From: Hymenobacter volaticus
GTDB taxonomy: Bacteria > Bacteroidota > Bacteroidia > Cytophagales > Hymenobacteraceae
Length of the DNA: 64,000 nt
Direction: 5' to 3'
Assembly (NCBI RefSeq): GCF_022921055.1
Contig: NZ_CP095061.1
Coordinates: 2,209,501-2,273,500, forward strand
Below are positions 44,938 to 54,031 of the stretch, piece by piece (the stretch's first letter is position 1; the number at the start of each line of letters is the position of its first letter). Made by a program: the position numbers and the translations under genes. The notes beneath the pieces are model-generated. The model ran no database searches. It was not told the origin of the DNA and worked only from the letters and a program-made list of their open reading frames with translations.

Positions 44938-45499
44938 ATGTACTTCAAGAATCTAAACTCGGTACGGTTTATAGCCGCTACGTTTGTTCTTATTCACCAT
45001 ATCGAGCAGCTGAAAGGACTGGCGGGTTATCCGTATCGTTCGTGGTATGTACTCGGTAGGACAGGCGTTATTCTATTTTTTGCGCTTTCAGGGTTTCTTA
45101 TCACCTCACTGCTACTAGCAGAGCAGCGTGAAACCGGGTGCATCCGCCTGCGGAAGTTTTATGTACGCCGAGCCCTCCGAATTTGGCCGCTTTACTATCT
45201 GATTGTAGGGCTGTCCATCTTCGTTCTGCCGCATCTGCCATTCATGCAGATTCCCGGCACCGTTGACCCTTACGCACGTCTATCAGCTAATCTACTATTG
45301 CTTGGTTTTTGCTATCCAAGTAGCCTGGCCGCTGATAAAAATATGTAAGACCTAAGACCTCATACGTTATTCTCTGGTATTTTGTGGTACTATCGGGCTA
45401 TCGTAGCTGTCGTACAATTATTTTGAAAGACCCTTCCTATAATTAAAGAACCGCTTCACTGCAGTGCCTAGTAGTGCTTCGGCGCCGATTACAAGCTAA
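44938..45499 (+). pseudogene. Acyltransferase 3 family pseudogene, centre deleted
   Basis: N-terminal part (44938-45348) is a normal acyltransferase start: KNLNSVRFIAATFVLIHHIE, GVILFFALSGFLITSLLL, FYVRRALRIWPLYYL. It stops after about 136 residues of the expected 350-400. Further on, 45395-45499 in another frame reads LSYNYFERPFL, stop, LKNRFT, the typical C-terminal motif of the same family with in-frame stops. The middle of the gene is gone. Unlike other broken genes here, this cannot be fixed with one base, so it is taken as a true pseudogene. The family acylates surface sugars. Confidence 0.8.
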
Positions 45500-45531
45500 G
45501 TTATAGATCTAAAGAATTTATCGCCATTCAG

Positions 45532-46173
45532 ATGACAGCACACGTTGATGACTCAGCTAACGCGGTTCACTTGCTCGTATTCGCTCGATACCCCGAACTA
45601 GGGCGGGTGAAGACTCGACTAGCAGCAGGTATCGGCGACGAAGCCGCGCTAGCTGTGTACCAGGAACTACTGCACCACACCTTCGTGGTTACTGCCGATG
45701 TGGCTGCCCACAAAACGCTGTGGCTGGCTGGGCCTTCTACTGCCCCCGTGGCATTACCCGAAACGTGGAACAGTTACGAGCAACTGTATCAGTTTCCTGG
45801 CGACTTAGGCCAGAAGATGCAAGCGGCTTTTGCGCATGCGTTTGCGGTTGGAGCCACAGCTGCCCTGGTCATTGGTACGGATTGCCCTGGTATAACAACC
45901 CAGCTTCTGACAGACGCCTACGCATTGCTGGAAACGCATGATGTAGTTATAGGGCCAGCTGAAGATGGTGGCTACTACTTGCTTGGAATGAAGGAGTTAT
46001 ACACCGATTTGTTTGTTAATAAAAGCTGGAGTACCGACGCAGTTTTGTTGCATACACTGGCCGACGCCGACCGGCTTGGCCTGCAAGTGGCGCAATTGCC
46101 GACCCTGCGCGACGTGGACGATGTAGACGACTTGAAAGCGTGGCGCGCCAATACGGAGACACGGAATGCATAG
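45532..46173 (+). CDS. DUF2064 / TIGR04282-type glycosyltransferase
   Basis: 213 residues, GT-A fold of the kind named arsenosugar biosynthesis glycosyltransferase. Signature blocks: LVFARYPELGRVKTRLA, VIGTDCPGI and GPAEDGGYYLLG, and RDVDDVDDL near the end. No membrane segment. In the usual clusters it lies with TIGR04283-type transferase, arsS and rhodanese; here only some members are present. Sugar donor unknown. Confidence 0.85.
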   Translation: MTAHVDDSANAVHLLVFARYPELGRVKTRLAAGIGDEAALAVYQELLHHTFVVTADVAAHKTLWLAGPSTAPVALPETWNSYEQLYQFPGDLGQKMQAAFAHAFAVGATAALVIGTDCPGITTQLLTDAYALLETHDVVIGPAEDGGYYLLGMKELYTDLFVNKSWSTDAVLLHTLADADRLGLQVAQLPTLRDVDDVDDLKAWRANTETRNA

Positions 46174-46236
46174 CATGAGCACTAAGGGCTTTGCCTGTTT
46201 TCCGCTTACTTGGGCATCACATTCCAATTTCTCGTT

Positions 46237-47181
46237 ATGCGTGTTCTGATCGATTCTTGGCTGTGGGGCGTGTATCTACTAGTGGGCTTAACTGCCGTTA
46301 GCTGCTCGTCGCCGGACACGACTATTAAGTCAGGAACACCGACCACAGATACGCCGCAACCCGAAGTCTTACCGAATGCACTTAGGCGCTTAGATCCCCA
46401 TTTCGAACATCAATGGGCCATGAATAAGCTGTGGGAAGATGGATTGGCTGAAGTGGCTCTATACGACGCCGAGCGAATCGTGTACGGCAAGGTGCGGCAC
46501 TTCGAGTACGCGCAACTCACGGTGAAAGAAGAGTTTAACGACCAATACAAAGTCAAGACCGACAATTACGAGCGTTTCGACTTATTTCCGGTGATGAAGG
46601 TGAATCAGTTTTGCCGCATTCCCACCGACCAGTACCCGTACCATTTCCTGACTTCCCTGTTCTTTCGGCGCGAAAATCCGGTGGGCCTTTATAAACTCAC
46701 TAGCTCGTCGCAGGAATGGTGCGGCAACACGTTCAAGGCATTTCAAGACGACGGCTTGCAGTACGTGCAAACCTATAACTCCTATTGGGACACGCAGGGA
46801 GCCGGACAACGTAACCTGCGCCGCGACATGCTCTTCGAGGATGCGCTGCCTTACACATTGCGCAGCTTGCGCTTCGCCGAGTTGCCTACCTTTCAGGCTA
46901 CAATCTGCGAATTGCAGCAAACCAGTAAAGCCACGCCGCCCACATATTATGATGCGGAAATCAAAGTGCAATCTGCTCCTGCTGTCGATGCGCCAGAGCC
47001 TGCGTGGTTGGTGCAGGTGCAACTAGCGCCAGAAAAGACCAGCAGGTATTGGTTTGCGAAGAAGTACCCCAATCAGTTGTTGCGCCAAACAACTTGGGAC
47101 GGCCGCAACTTGACGCTCAAAGAAGTCAGTCGCTACGCCTACTGGACCCACCCCGCCACCGACTCAACCCAAGTCAACTAG
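46237..47181 (+). CDS. Conserved Bacteroidota lipoprotein, function unknown
   Basis: 314 residues from ATG 46237, with a signal ending LTAVSCSS. The body (LWEDGLAEVALYDAERIVYG, VNQFCRIPTDQYPYHFLTSLFF, SQEWCGNTFK, YNSYWDTQG) is a conserved family in Bacteroidota, sometimes labelled septum-formation inhibitor Maf in databases, although it has no Maf motif. Two conserved Cys after the anchor. Probably an outer- or inner-membrane-attached periplasmic protein. Confidence 0.7.
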   Translation: MRVLIDSWLWGVYLLVGLTAVSCSSPDTTIKSGTPTTDTPQPEVLPNALRRLDPHFEHQWAMNKLWEDGLAEVALYDAERIVYGKVRHFEYAQLTVKEEFNDQYKVKTDNYERFDLFPVMKVNQFCRIPTDQYPYHFLTSLFFRRENPVGLYKLTSSSQEWCGNTFKAFQDDGLQYVQTYNSYWDTQGAGQRNLRRDMLFEDALPYTLRSLRFAELPTFQATICELQQTSKATPPTYYDAEIKVQSAPAVDAPEPAWLVQVQLAPEKTSRYWFAKKYPNQLLRQTTWDGRNLTLKEVSRYAYWTHPATDSTQVN

Positions 47182-47240
47182 GGCTAGTATTCAGTTACTT
47201 GGTGTCAACAAAGCCGCAACTGCTAGCCATGTATCAGATG

Positions 47241-48665
47241 TCAGGTGCTAACGGTATTTCGTCGTAGCTCCCAAGCCAATACCGCCAGCACCGTGAGATA
47301 TTCTAGGCCCAGCAGCCACGAGTTTTCAAGGTAGGCGCTGGTTTGATACGCTGCGTAAGACAGGACTACCATGCCCGACCAAACCAGCGCGAATCGGTAG
47401 GTGGTGAACACACTCAGCGCCACCAGTGGGGCCAGATACCAAGGATGCACTACAATGGCGAACAGGTAGTAGATGGTGAGCGTGAAGAGCAGAGTCCGAG
47501 GTAAAGTTGCCCAGGAGGCCGGCTTTTCCCGCCACGCCAACCACAAGGCTAGCACGGCCGTAGCCCGCGCCAAACCCGGCCCGATAATGGCAATTTCGTT
47601 GTAGCCCGTGAGGCGATAGCCGATGGAGCGGAGCACATAGTATACACTGGCGTTGAATTCGAACTTGCTGAAGTAAAGCGTGAGACTGCGGTTGATATTA
47701 TGCAGTAAATCAAGCGAAAAAAATGGCAGAAATAGTACGGCTATCACAGCGCCCATCATTATCGAATAGCGAAGAAACTGCCGCCAGCCCAACCGTTTTA
47801 TCAGCAAGGGCAGCACAAGCACGGGTAGCAATTTGGTGCCCACTGCCAATCCCAATGCGACTGCGGACCGACTGCGTTTGCCTTGCACCAGCAACCACAA
47901 AGCCAGCAAGGCGAAACAAATCATGAGGGCTTCGAAGTGCAGGTTACCGGTTAGTTCGGCTACCACCAGCGGATTAAGCAAGTACCATAAGGCCCGCTGC
48001 CTTGTCTGACCGAAGGCGCTCAGCAGCGCCACCAGCAGCGCCGCAGTGCCTGCTTCGGCCAGCAATACTACCAGCCGTAATATAATTACAGCCCCCAGCT
48101 CGTTGGTAGGAAAAAGGCCCGAAGCCAACCCGAACGCCGCCTGACACACCGGCGGATACACCGAGTAGTAATGCGGCGAGTTCAGCTTGGGGTACAGTGT
48201 AGTCAATTGCTGATTAACAGTTGCCGGAAGCGTATGGTTGAATGTGGAAAGTTGGGTGATAGTAGTATCGGAAGGATTGACGCTAGCTTTAACTGCGCCC
48301 GAAACCAACTCGTCGGGGCGATATTGAAAAGGATTGACGCCTTGGGCTACCAGTAACCCGTCCCAGCGAAACCGGTGGTAATCGTCGGAGAGGTTGGGGA
48401 GAACAGGCAGCCACAACATACGCAGGAGGAACGCCGCTACCAGGCCGACTCGTAACGATAGGTGCGACTTGAGCAAGTAGACGTACAACCCAAACGCACC
48501 AGCCAGCAACGCCAGTAATTGCCAGAACTGCGTTCGGGGAGTGGCATAAGCCAGCGCCCCGTACATCAACCCCGAAAGGAACAGGGCCAGTATCTGGAGG
48601 GGGCTTGTGGTAAACCGGGTGGACAAGAGCAGAAAGAAGCTAGAATAAACAGACTGGCAATGCAC
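47241..48665 (-). CDS. GT-C type membrane mannosyltransferase-like protein
   Basis: 474 residues, about ten to twelve membrane segments. The first extracytoplasmic loop has LSDDYHRFRWDG, the Asp-Asp signature of polyprenyl-phosphate-sugar-using GT-C enzymes, followed by GVNPFQY as in MptB/PIG-M-like proteins. It probably moves mannose or glucose from a lipid-phosphate donor to an envelope glycan. Last of three same-strand glycosyltransferase genes; the donor could be made by the GT2 at 50325-51017. Confidence 0.78.
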   Translation of the reverse strand: MHCQSVYSSFFLLLSTRFTTSPLQILALFLSGLMYGALAYATPRTQFWQLLALLAGAFGLYVYLLKSHLSLRVGLVAAFLLRMLWLPVLPNLSDDYHRFRWDGLLVAQGVNPFQYRPDELVSGAVKASVNPSDTTITQLSTFNHTLPATVNQQLTTLYPKLNSPHYYSVYPPVCQAAFGLASGLFPTNELGAVIILRLVVLLAEAGTAALLVALLSAFGQTRQRALWYLLNPLVVAELTGNLHFEALMICFALLALWLLVQGKRSRSAVALGLAVGTKLLPVLVLPLLIKRLGWRQFLRYSIMMGAVIAVLFLPFFSLDLLHNINRSLTLYFSKFEFNASVYYVLRSIGYRLTGYNEIAIIGPGLARATAVLALWLAWREKPASWATLPRTLLFTLTIYYLFAIVVHPWYLAPLVALSVFTTYRFALVWSGMVVLSYAAYQTSAYLENSWLLGLEYLTVLAVLAWELRRNTVST

Positions 48666-48751
48666 AATGAATTAGCAGGCCCTAGTGGCGGCCTGCCCAA
48701 TAGACAGCCTCTACAACCTACGTCTGCAGCGCGGCTTTTGCGTAGTGCAGA

Positions 48752-50218
48752 CTACTTACGGTGCCGCATAGAATAGTAGAAAGTTAAGCCGTAGCCAATA
48801 GTAAGCATCAGGTGGAAAGGAATCAGGCCCCAGTCATGTAAGTAAAGCCCGGCCCCAATACCGAAAGCAAAGTATAACGTCAGCAGTCCTTCCAGCAAGG
48901 TAAGACCGTCAAGCAAAGAGCCGGTGCGGTAACGCCGCCCCCGCCACGTGCCCTGCTGATTTATTAGTCCGAGCTTGGGCGTCCGGATAAAAGCCGACTG
49001 CTTGCCGAGCCAGCCGAGCAGCACCGCCCGCGCGTTATGCAGGGTCAACCCCATCGACATCGACATGAACAGCAGAAACTTAGGCGCAAACCGCCACCCC
49101 GAAGCCAGCGGTTTGTCGAGGCGCCAACTCGTGTAGTAGTAGTGAATAAGGGGAACGAAGGCCAGCAGGAACACCGACGACAGTTGCAACAGCGGCTTGA
49201 GCTGCGGCAAATCAACGCGCACGTACACCAGCGGCACGCTTACCAACGCCATAAGCAGAATGGCTACGAACACGGTGCTGTTGAGCAAATGAAACGCAGC
49301 GTGCAGCTTGGTGGCAGTGGTTTGGTTGGAGCGCAGCACCGTTAGCAAGTGCTTACGAGCTGTTTCGGCGGCGCCCTTGGTCCAACGGAACTGCTGCGAC
49401 TTGAGGGCATCCATGGCCGCGGGCAGTTCGGCCGGAGCTACTACCTGGGGTAGGTACCGGAAGCGCCAGCCCCGAAGCTGAGCACGGTAGCTTAAATCCA
49501 GGTCCTCGGTAAGCGTATCGGTGTGCCAGCCGCCGGCGTCTTCGATGCAGGAGCGACGCCAAATACCGCCGGTGCCGTTGAAGTTGATGAAGTGCCCACC
49601 GCTGGTGCGGCCCACTTGCTCGAGGTAGAAGTGCGCATTCAAGCCAAAGGCTTGGAGCTGCGTCAAGAGTGAGTAGTACTCGTTTAGGTGGCCCCAGCGG
49701 GTTTGCACTACGCCTACATCGGGTGCGTCGAAGTAGGGTAGGGTTCGGCGCAAAAAGTCGGGCTTGGGTACGAAATCGGCGTCGAAAATAGCAATGAACT
49801 CGCCGTTGGTAAGCTCCAAGCCGTGGCGTAAGGCACCCGCCTTAAATCCCTGCCGGTCGGAGCGGCGCACCTGGTCGATGCGCAGGCCGCGGGCTCGGTA
49901 ATGTGCCACGCGGGCCGCCACTAGCCCTACCGTTTCATCGGTGGAGTCGTCGAGGACTTGCAGGTGGAGCTTATCGGCTGGGTAATCGAGGGCGGCGCAG
50001 GCGTCGAGCAGGCGCTCCACCACAAATACTTCGTTGTAGATAGGTAGCTGCACGGTCACGCGGGGCCAAGTGGCAGGAGCAGGCGGCTCGGTTGGCAGCC
50101 CGCGTGCATAGGCCCTGCGGGCCAGTTGTGTCAGCTGAAACTGCGTAATGCTGAAGCCTAGGATGAAAGCCAGGCACAGCCCATACAGCACTAGCAGCGT
50201 GACTTCAAGAAAAAGCAT
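48752..50218 (-). CDS. Processive-type GT2 membrane glycosyltransferase
   Basis: 488 residues. Cellulose-synthase-like layout: N-terminal membrane helix, GT-A domain with VLDDSTDET, FDADF, TEDLDLS and QQFRWTKG (the D, DxD, TED and QxxRW motifs), then four or more C-terminal membrane segments. Start 50218 (MLFLEVTLL) preferred over 50239. The motif set indicates an inverting beta-glycan or glycolipid synthase such as beta-mannan or glucosylceramide type; the product cannot be told. 87 bases before the GT-C gene. Confidence 0.87.
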   Translation of the reverse strand: MLFLEVTLLVLYGLCLAFILGFSITQFQLTQLARRAYARGLPTEPPAPATWPRVTVQLPIYNEVFVVERLLDACAALDYPADKLHLQVLDDSTDETVGLVAARVAHYRARGLRIDQVRRSDRQGFKAGALRHGLELTNGEFIAIFDADFVPKPDFLRRTLPYFDAPDVGVVQTRWGHLNEYYSLLTQLQAFGLNAHFYLEQVGRTSGGHFINFNGTGGIWRRSCIEDAGGWHTDTLTEDLDLSYRAQLRGWRFRYLPQVVAPAELPAAMDALKSQQFRWTKGAAETARKHLLTVLRSNQTTATKLHAAFHLLNSTVFVAILLMALVSVPLVYVRVDLPQLKPLLQLSSVFLLAFVPLIHYYYTSWRLDKPLASGWRFAPKFLLFMSMSMGLTLHNARAVLLGWLGKQSAFIRTPKLGLINQQGTWRGRRYRTGSLLDGLTLLEGLLTLYFAFGIGAGLYLHDWGLIPFHLMLTIGYGLTFYYSMRHRK

Positions 50219-50324
50219 GCAGGAAATAAAAGGGGGCAAAGTACGGCATGCCAGCGTTATAAATCATCACTCTAAGGCAATGAGCTTGATTAGGGCACTG
50301 TGCAGCAACGGTGCTAAGGATAGA

Positions 50325-51017
50325 TTATAAATAGCGAAAAATAGTCCACAGGATTTTGTAGCCGGCCCCCAGCGTGCCCCGCACCGTCCCCGACACTTTA
50401 CTGGTGCCAATGCGGCGACGGTAGCGCACAGCTACTTCAGTGCTCGGAATCTTGAGCTTGGCGGCTTTTAGCTGCATTTCCACGGTCCAGCCGTAGGTGG
50501 TATCCTGCATGCCGATCCGCGTAAGGGCCGATGCCCTGATAGCTCGGAAGGGGCCAAGGTCGGTGAAGCTAGCACCGTAAAGCTTGCGCAGTAAGTTGGT
50601 GGCCAGCCAATTGCCGAATATCTGCTGCGGCATCATGGAGCCGGCTTCTCGCTCCCCCAAGGCCCGCGAGCCAATTACCATATCTGCTTCGCCGCGCAGA
50701 ATAGGGGCAAGTAGCAGCGGCATTTCCTCGGGATAATCGGAATGGTCACCGTCTAGAAAAACAATGATGTCGGGCTGTTCGGCGGCGGGGCGGGCGTAGC
50801 AGCGGGCCATGCCGGCCAGGCACGCGTAGCCGTAGCCGGGTCGGGGCTCTCGGAGCACAGTGGCACCCGCAGCACGCGCTACTGTCCCGGTTTGGTCGGA
50901 GGAGTTGTTATCAACCACGATGACTTCCCGTACCAACCCAGCTGGAATTTCAGCCAGCACCTTCCCAATGGACTGCTCTTCGTTGTAGGCCGGGATAATA
51001 ACATCTATTAACGGCAT
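50325..51017 (-). CDS. GT2 glycosyltransferase, dolichyl-phosphate-mannose-synthase-like
   Basis: 230 residues, DPM1-like GT-A domain only: DVIIPAYNEEQSIGKVL, VVDNNSSDQT, FLDGDHSD. Lacks the C-terminal membrane helices of some relatives. Probably transfers a sugar from a nucleotide to polyprenyl phosphate, supplying the GT-C enzyme two genes downstream. Spacing of 107 bases to the next gene suggests an operon. Confidence 0.87.
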   Translation of the reverse strand: MPLIDVIIPAYNEEQSIGKVLAEIPAGLVREVIVVDNNSSDQTGTVARAAGATVLREPRPGYGYACLAGMARCYARPAAEQPDIIVFLDGDHSDYPEEMPLLLAPILRGEADMVIGSRALGEREAGSMMPQQIFGNWLATNLLRKLYGASFTDLGPFRAIRASALTRIGMQDTTYGWTVEMQLKAAKLKIPSTEVAVRYRRRIGTSKVSGTVRGTLGAGYKILWTIFRYL

Positions 51018-51166
51018 CCTATAGGCTTCATAAATTTCAAGTAGCTGCGACGATTTTAGTTGTTTGACCCGGTTTCAGGCGCCAGCAAGCATCTGGAAGC
51101 TACAAATATGCGGTTTGTACGACCATAAAATCCTCTTCATCTAAATTCTAACCGTCTAGGTTACTT

Positions 51167-51190
51167 TTACGGTTTCAACCTGAACCGTAA
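51167..51190. promoter_or_regulatory. Perfect dyad just upstream of bcp
   Basis: TTACGGTT (51167-51174), 8 nt, AACCGTAA (51183-51190), with outer GGTTAC/GTAACC adding a second pairing level. Ends 5 bases before the ATG. Could be an operator or a hairpin that affects ribosome access. Confidence 0.45.
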
Positions 51191-51195
51191 CCTTT

Positions 51196-51663
51196 ATGCT
51201 TCACTTAGGTGACACTGCTCCCGACTTCACCTTGAAAACCACTACTGGTGAGGCGTTTCGCTTAGCCGATCAACGAGGAAAACGGGCCGTAGTCTTGTAT
51301 TTCTACCCCAAAGACGACACCCCCGGCTGCACTGCCGAAGCCTGCTCGTTTCGAGACCAGTACCAAGATTTTCAGGATTTGGGAGCTGAAGTTGTGGGCG
51401 TTAGTTCCGATTCGGAGGCGTCACATCAGAAGTTCACCCAAAAGCATCGGCTGCCCTTCCCACTGCTCGCCGATACGGGCGGCCAGGTCCGCAAGCTCTA
51501 CGAAGTGCCTCGCGCGCTGCTCGGCATTCTACCCGGCCGCGTCACCTTCGTTATCGATAAGGAAGGAGTTGTTCGCTACATCTTCAATTCCATGAACCGG
51601 GCCACCGACCACGTAGCCCACGCCCGTCAGGTGCTGATAGACTTGCAAGCTTCCGCTACTTAA
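51196..51663 (+). CDS. bcp: Bcp-type thioredoxin-dependent peroxiredoxin
   Basis: Reduces hydroperoxides using thioredoxin. 155 residues; YPKDDTPGCTAEACSFRD gives the peroxidatic Cys45 and the resolving Cys50 of the alpha-Bcp class, with Pro42/Thr46 and the Arg in PRALLG region supporting the site. Intact, transcribed alone, with a perfect dyad right before the start codon that may serve redox control. Confidence 0.94.
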   Translation: MLHLGDTAPDFTLKTTTGEAFRLADQRGKRAVVLYFYPKDDTPGCTAEACSFRDQYQDFQDLGAEVVGVSSDSEASHQKFTQKHRLPFPLLADTGGQVRKLYEVPRALLGILPGRVTFVIDKEGVVRYIFNSMNRATDHVAHARQVLIDLQASAT

Positions 51664-51740
51664 CCCTCACGTCAGTGACAATTTAGCTAGGTAGGTGTTA
51701 AACAAGTAGTACGGAACAGCGAAGTTTTACTTTTAATTAG

Positions 51741-52310
51741 ATGGGCACTTTACGAACGGATATGCTACAGCGGGCGCAACGAAGCCGCCGTGTTGTATCA
51801 CTGCGAACTAGCAACGGTTTGTTTTTAGGCTATGTACTTAGCCACAATCCCGAATTACTAATGTTGCGTACTATCACGCGCCAAGGATTACCGACTGGAG
51901 TTCAAACCATTAGCCTCAACACGGTCACGCAGATACATTTCGATGACCGGTACGTGCGCCTGATCGAGTTTAAGGAGCACAACCCCGAGGTGGTATATGC
52001 TCTGCCCTCCACCCCAGGTGGCCTCGAAAGTCAATACCTCACGATTCCTGTACTGCTGCAGCGGGCGCGGGAAGTTCGCCAACTTATCATGCTTGAAACC
52101 CAAGCTGAGGGCTACCTCTACGGCTATGTAGTGCGCGTTTCCGATGATGAATTACTGTTGGAAACGTACACCCAGTACGGCGAACCAGACGGCCATTCCG
52201 TGCTCGGCTTCGACGATATCCGCAACTTGATTTGGAGCGACGAAGACACCCGTACCATCGATTTACTGCTCAAAGAAGGGGGCTTAAACAACGAAAAATC
52301 AACATTCTAG
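51741..52310 (+). CDS. Hypothetical protein with two tandem copies of a small beta module
   Basis: 189 residues, no signal or membrane segment, no family recognised. The halves repeat: residues about 16-80 (VVSLRTSNGLFLGYVLSHNPELLMLRTI... VTQIHFDDRYVRLIE) and about 112-180 (LIMLETQAEGYLYGYVVRVSDDELLLETY... IRNLIWSDEDTRTIDLL). Each has strand-Gly-Tyr-Val-strand-Asp/Glu-Leu-Leu-strand order like Sm-fold or SH3-like barrels. RNA or protein binding is a guess. Confidence 0.6.
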   Translation: MGTLRTDMLQRAQRSRRVVSLRTSNGLFLGYVLSHNPELLMLRTITRQGLPTGVQTISLNTVTQIHFDDRYVRLIEFKEHNPEVVYALPSTPGGLESQYLTIPVLLQRAREVRQLIMLETQAEGYLYGYVVRVSDDELLLETYTQYGEPDGHSVLGFDDIRNLIWSDEDTRTIDLLLKEGGLNNEKSTF

Positions 52311-52450
52311 GCCGCGTTGATAGCAGCAGTAACGAGGACACCGAAAAGGGTCGGATACAAGGGTTTTCGAGTGCTAGGTAGATCATCAGGGCCGCCAAAG
52401 CCACCTGTTTTGCGTAAGCGCAGAGCTAGAATTCATGTTGCTTCCAGTCT

Positions 52451-53452
52451 ATGCACCGCTACCGCTCTCTTCTGCTGTTCTTTTGTGCTTTGTTGCTTGC
52501 CACGCTAAGCGTAGCCCAAACCACGCCAACTTCCCTTAACGCCACGCTCGACGGATACGAGTATCCGTATGCGGTACGTACCCTGCCACTCAGGCTCGAA
52601 GGCCAGCGCCTCCGGATGGCTTACATGGATGTGCCCGCCACCGCCAAAGCCAATGGCCGTACGGTGGTATTGCTGCACGGTAAAAACTTCTTCGGAGCTT
52701 ATTGGCGGGAAACCATCAAGGCGCTGACAGCGGCCGGGTTCCGGGTGGTGGTACCCGACCAAATTGGCTTCGGCAAGTCCGACAAGCCTGATATTCATTA
52801 CTCTTTTCACCAACTCGCTCACAACACCAAGCACCTGCTCGATACGCTAGGCATTCAGAAAGCCACGATTGTAGGGCACAGCATGGGCGGCATGCTTGCT
52901 ACCCGTTTTGCGCTACTGTATCCCGCAGTCACCGAAAAGTTGGTGCTCGAAAACCCCATCGGCCTAGAGGATTACCGCGTGGGCGTGCCGTTTCAAACCA
53001 TCGACCAAGCCGAAGCTACCGAGCGCAAAAGTACTGAGGAAAGCATTCGGAAATACCACGCCACCTATTACCCCAAAGGCTACCCCAAAGCCCACGATGA
53101 GTGGCTGCTGCCCTTAGTAGCTCAAACCCGCCACCCTGATTTTCCGAAAGTAGCCCGCGCTAACGCCCTCACTTTCGACATGATTTATCAGCAGCCGGTG
53201 AGCTACGAGTTTGGGGCTATTACGGCTCCTACGCTGCTCATCATCGGGCAGGATGACCGAACAGTGGTAGGCAAAGGCCTCATCAAAGACCCGAAAGTAC
53301 TGGCCCGAATGGGGCAATATCCAGCGCTCGGACAGCGCACGGCCGCTCAAATTATAGGTGCTAAGTTGGTGCCGCTATCTGGCGTAGGACACATCCCGCA
53401 CTTGGAAGCCACACCACAGTTTCTGGCGGCCCTGTTGGCGTTTGTGCGGTAA
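52451..53452 (+). CDS. Secreted alpha/beta-hydrolase
   Basis: 333 residues with a Sec signal (LLLFFCALLLATLSVAQ). Oxyanion HGKNFFG, nucleophile Ser in VGHSMGGM, acid Asp in IIGQDDRTV and His in GVGHIPHLE make a complete triad. Similar to epoxide hydrolase/haloalkane-type or aminoacrylate-type hydrolases in the periplasm. The substrate is unknown. A 140-base gap upstream has no feature I can name. Confidence 0.87.
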   Translation: MHRYRSLLLFFCALLLATLSVAQTTPTSLNATLDGYEYPYAVRTLPLRLEGQRLRMAYMDVPATAKANGRTVVLLHGKNFFGAYWRETIKALTAAGFRVVVPDQIGFGKSDKPDIHYSFHQLAHNTKHLLDTLGIQKATIVGHSMGGMLATRFALLYPAVTEKLVLENPIGLEDYRVGVPFQTIDQAEATERKSTEESIRKYHATYYPKGYPKAHDEWLLPLVAQTRHPDFPKVARANALTFDMIYQQPVSYEFGAITAPTLLIIGQDDRTVVGKGLIKDPKVLARMGQYPALGQRTAAQIIGAKLVPLSGVGHIPHLEATPQFLAALLAFVR

Positions 53453-53486
53453 CCCTGGCGGCTCAAGTTGTATTCAGCCAGCGGCT

Positions 53487-53536
53487 CTACAGCAGTTGTA
53501 GGGAAACATTCACTTGGTGTTCTACAGGAATTGTAG
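53487..53536. promoter_or_regulatory. Two CTACA-N5-TGTAG dyads
   Basis: CTACAGCAGTTGTAG (53487-53501) and CTACAGGAATTGTAG (53522-53536), identical arms, 35 bp apart centre to centre. Lie 82 bases ahead of the secreted-protein gene; possibly operator half-sites of one regulator. Confidence 0.3.
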
Positions 53537-53617
53537 ACGAATGTAGTTTGCAACCTTCTCAGCGTCATATGAGTCTGTAGAACAGATGTGTACTTCACCC
53601 AAAATAGGAACCTACCA

Positions 53618-53999
53618 ATGAAAGCTCTTCTGCTTCTTTTGTTTTCGCAACTCCTACTGGCGTCCGTACAGGCACAAAATACCCCACCTAGTCAGTTAAG
53701 ATTAAGCGAAAAATTTAGACTGCAGCCACGTTTCCTTGGCGCGTATGCATGCTCCCCCAACCACGCAGAAACAGCAGCAACTAGCTCCTGGAGGCACTTA
53801 TCGTAGCTCACCGCATGCGTTGCGCATCGTAGTGCCCGACTCTGGAACAAGCAAAATGCCGCAAGCTTTCTTGCCTGATAAAGAGCAATCCGGAGGCGTC
53901 CAGCAACTCCCTGCGCAACAGTATGTGCCCGACCAACCAGCTAAGAAGCTAGAGCGTAATTCTTCGCGGCAAGATGAGCATTCGGGTAGCAAGCCGTAA
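53618..53999 (+). CDS. Small secreted Gln/Pro-rich protein, frame change inside
   Basis: Start 53618 gives a clear signal peptide (MKALLLLLFSQLLLASVQAQ). That frame ends at 53806; from about 53735 the second frame reads RMHAPPTTQKQQQLAPGGTY and on to TAA at 53999. The join needs one base removed (or two added) near 53734-53735, unlike the one-base deletions elsewhere, so the model is doubtful. The second part is hydrophilic and disordered. No family recognised. Confidence 0.35.
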
Positions 54000-54031
54000 G
54001 TTGCGCTTGATTTCGCGCGACTGTCCTCTCT

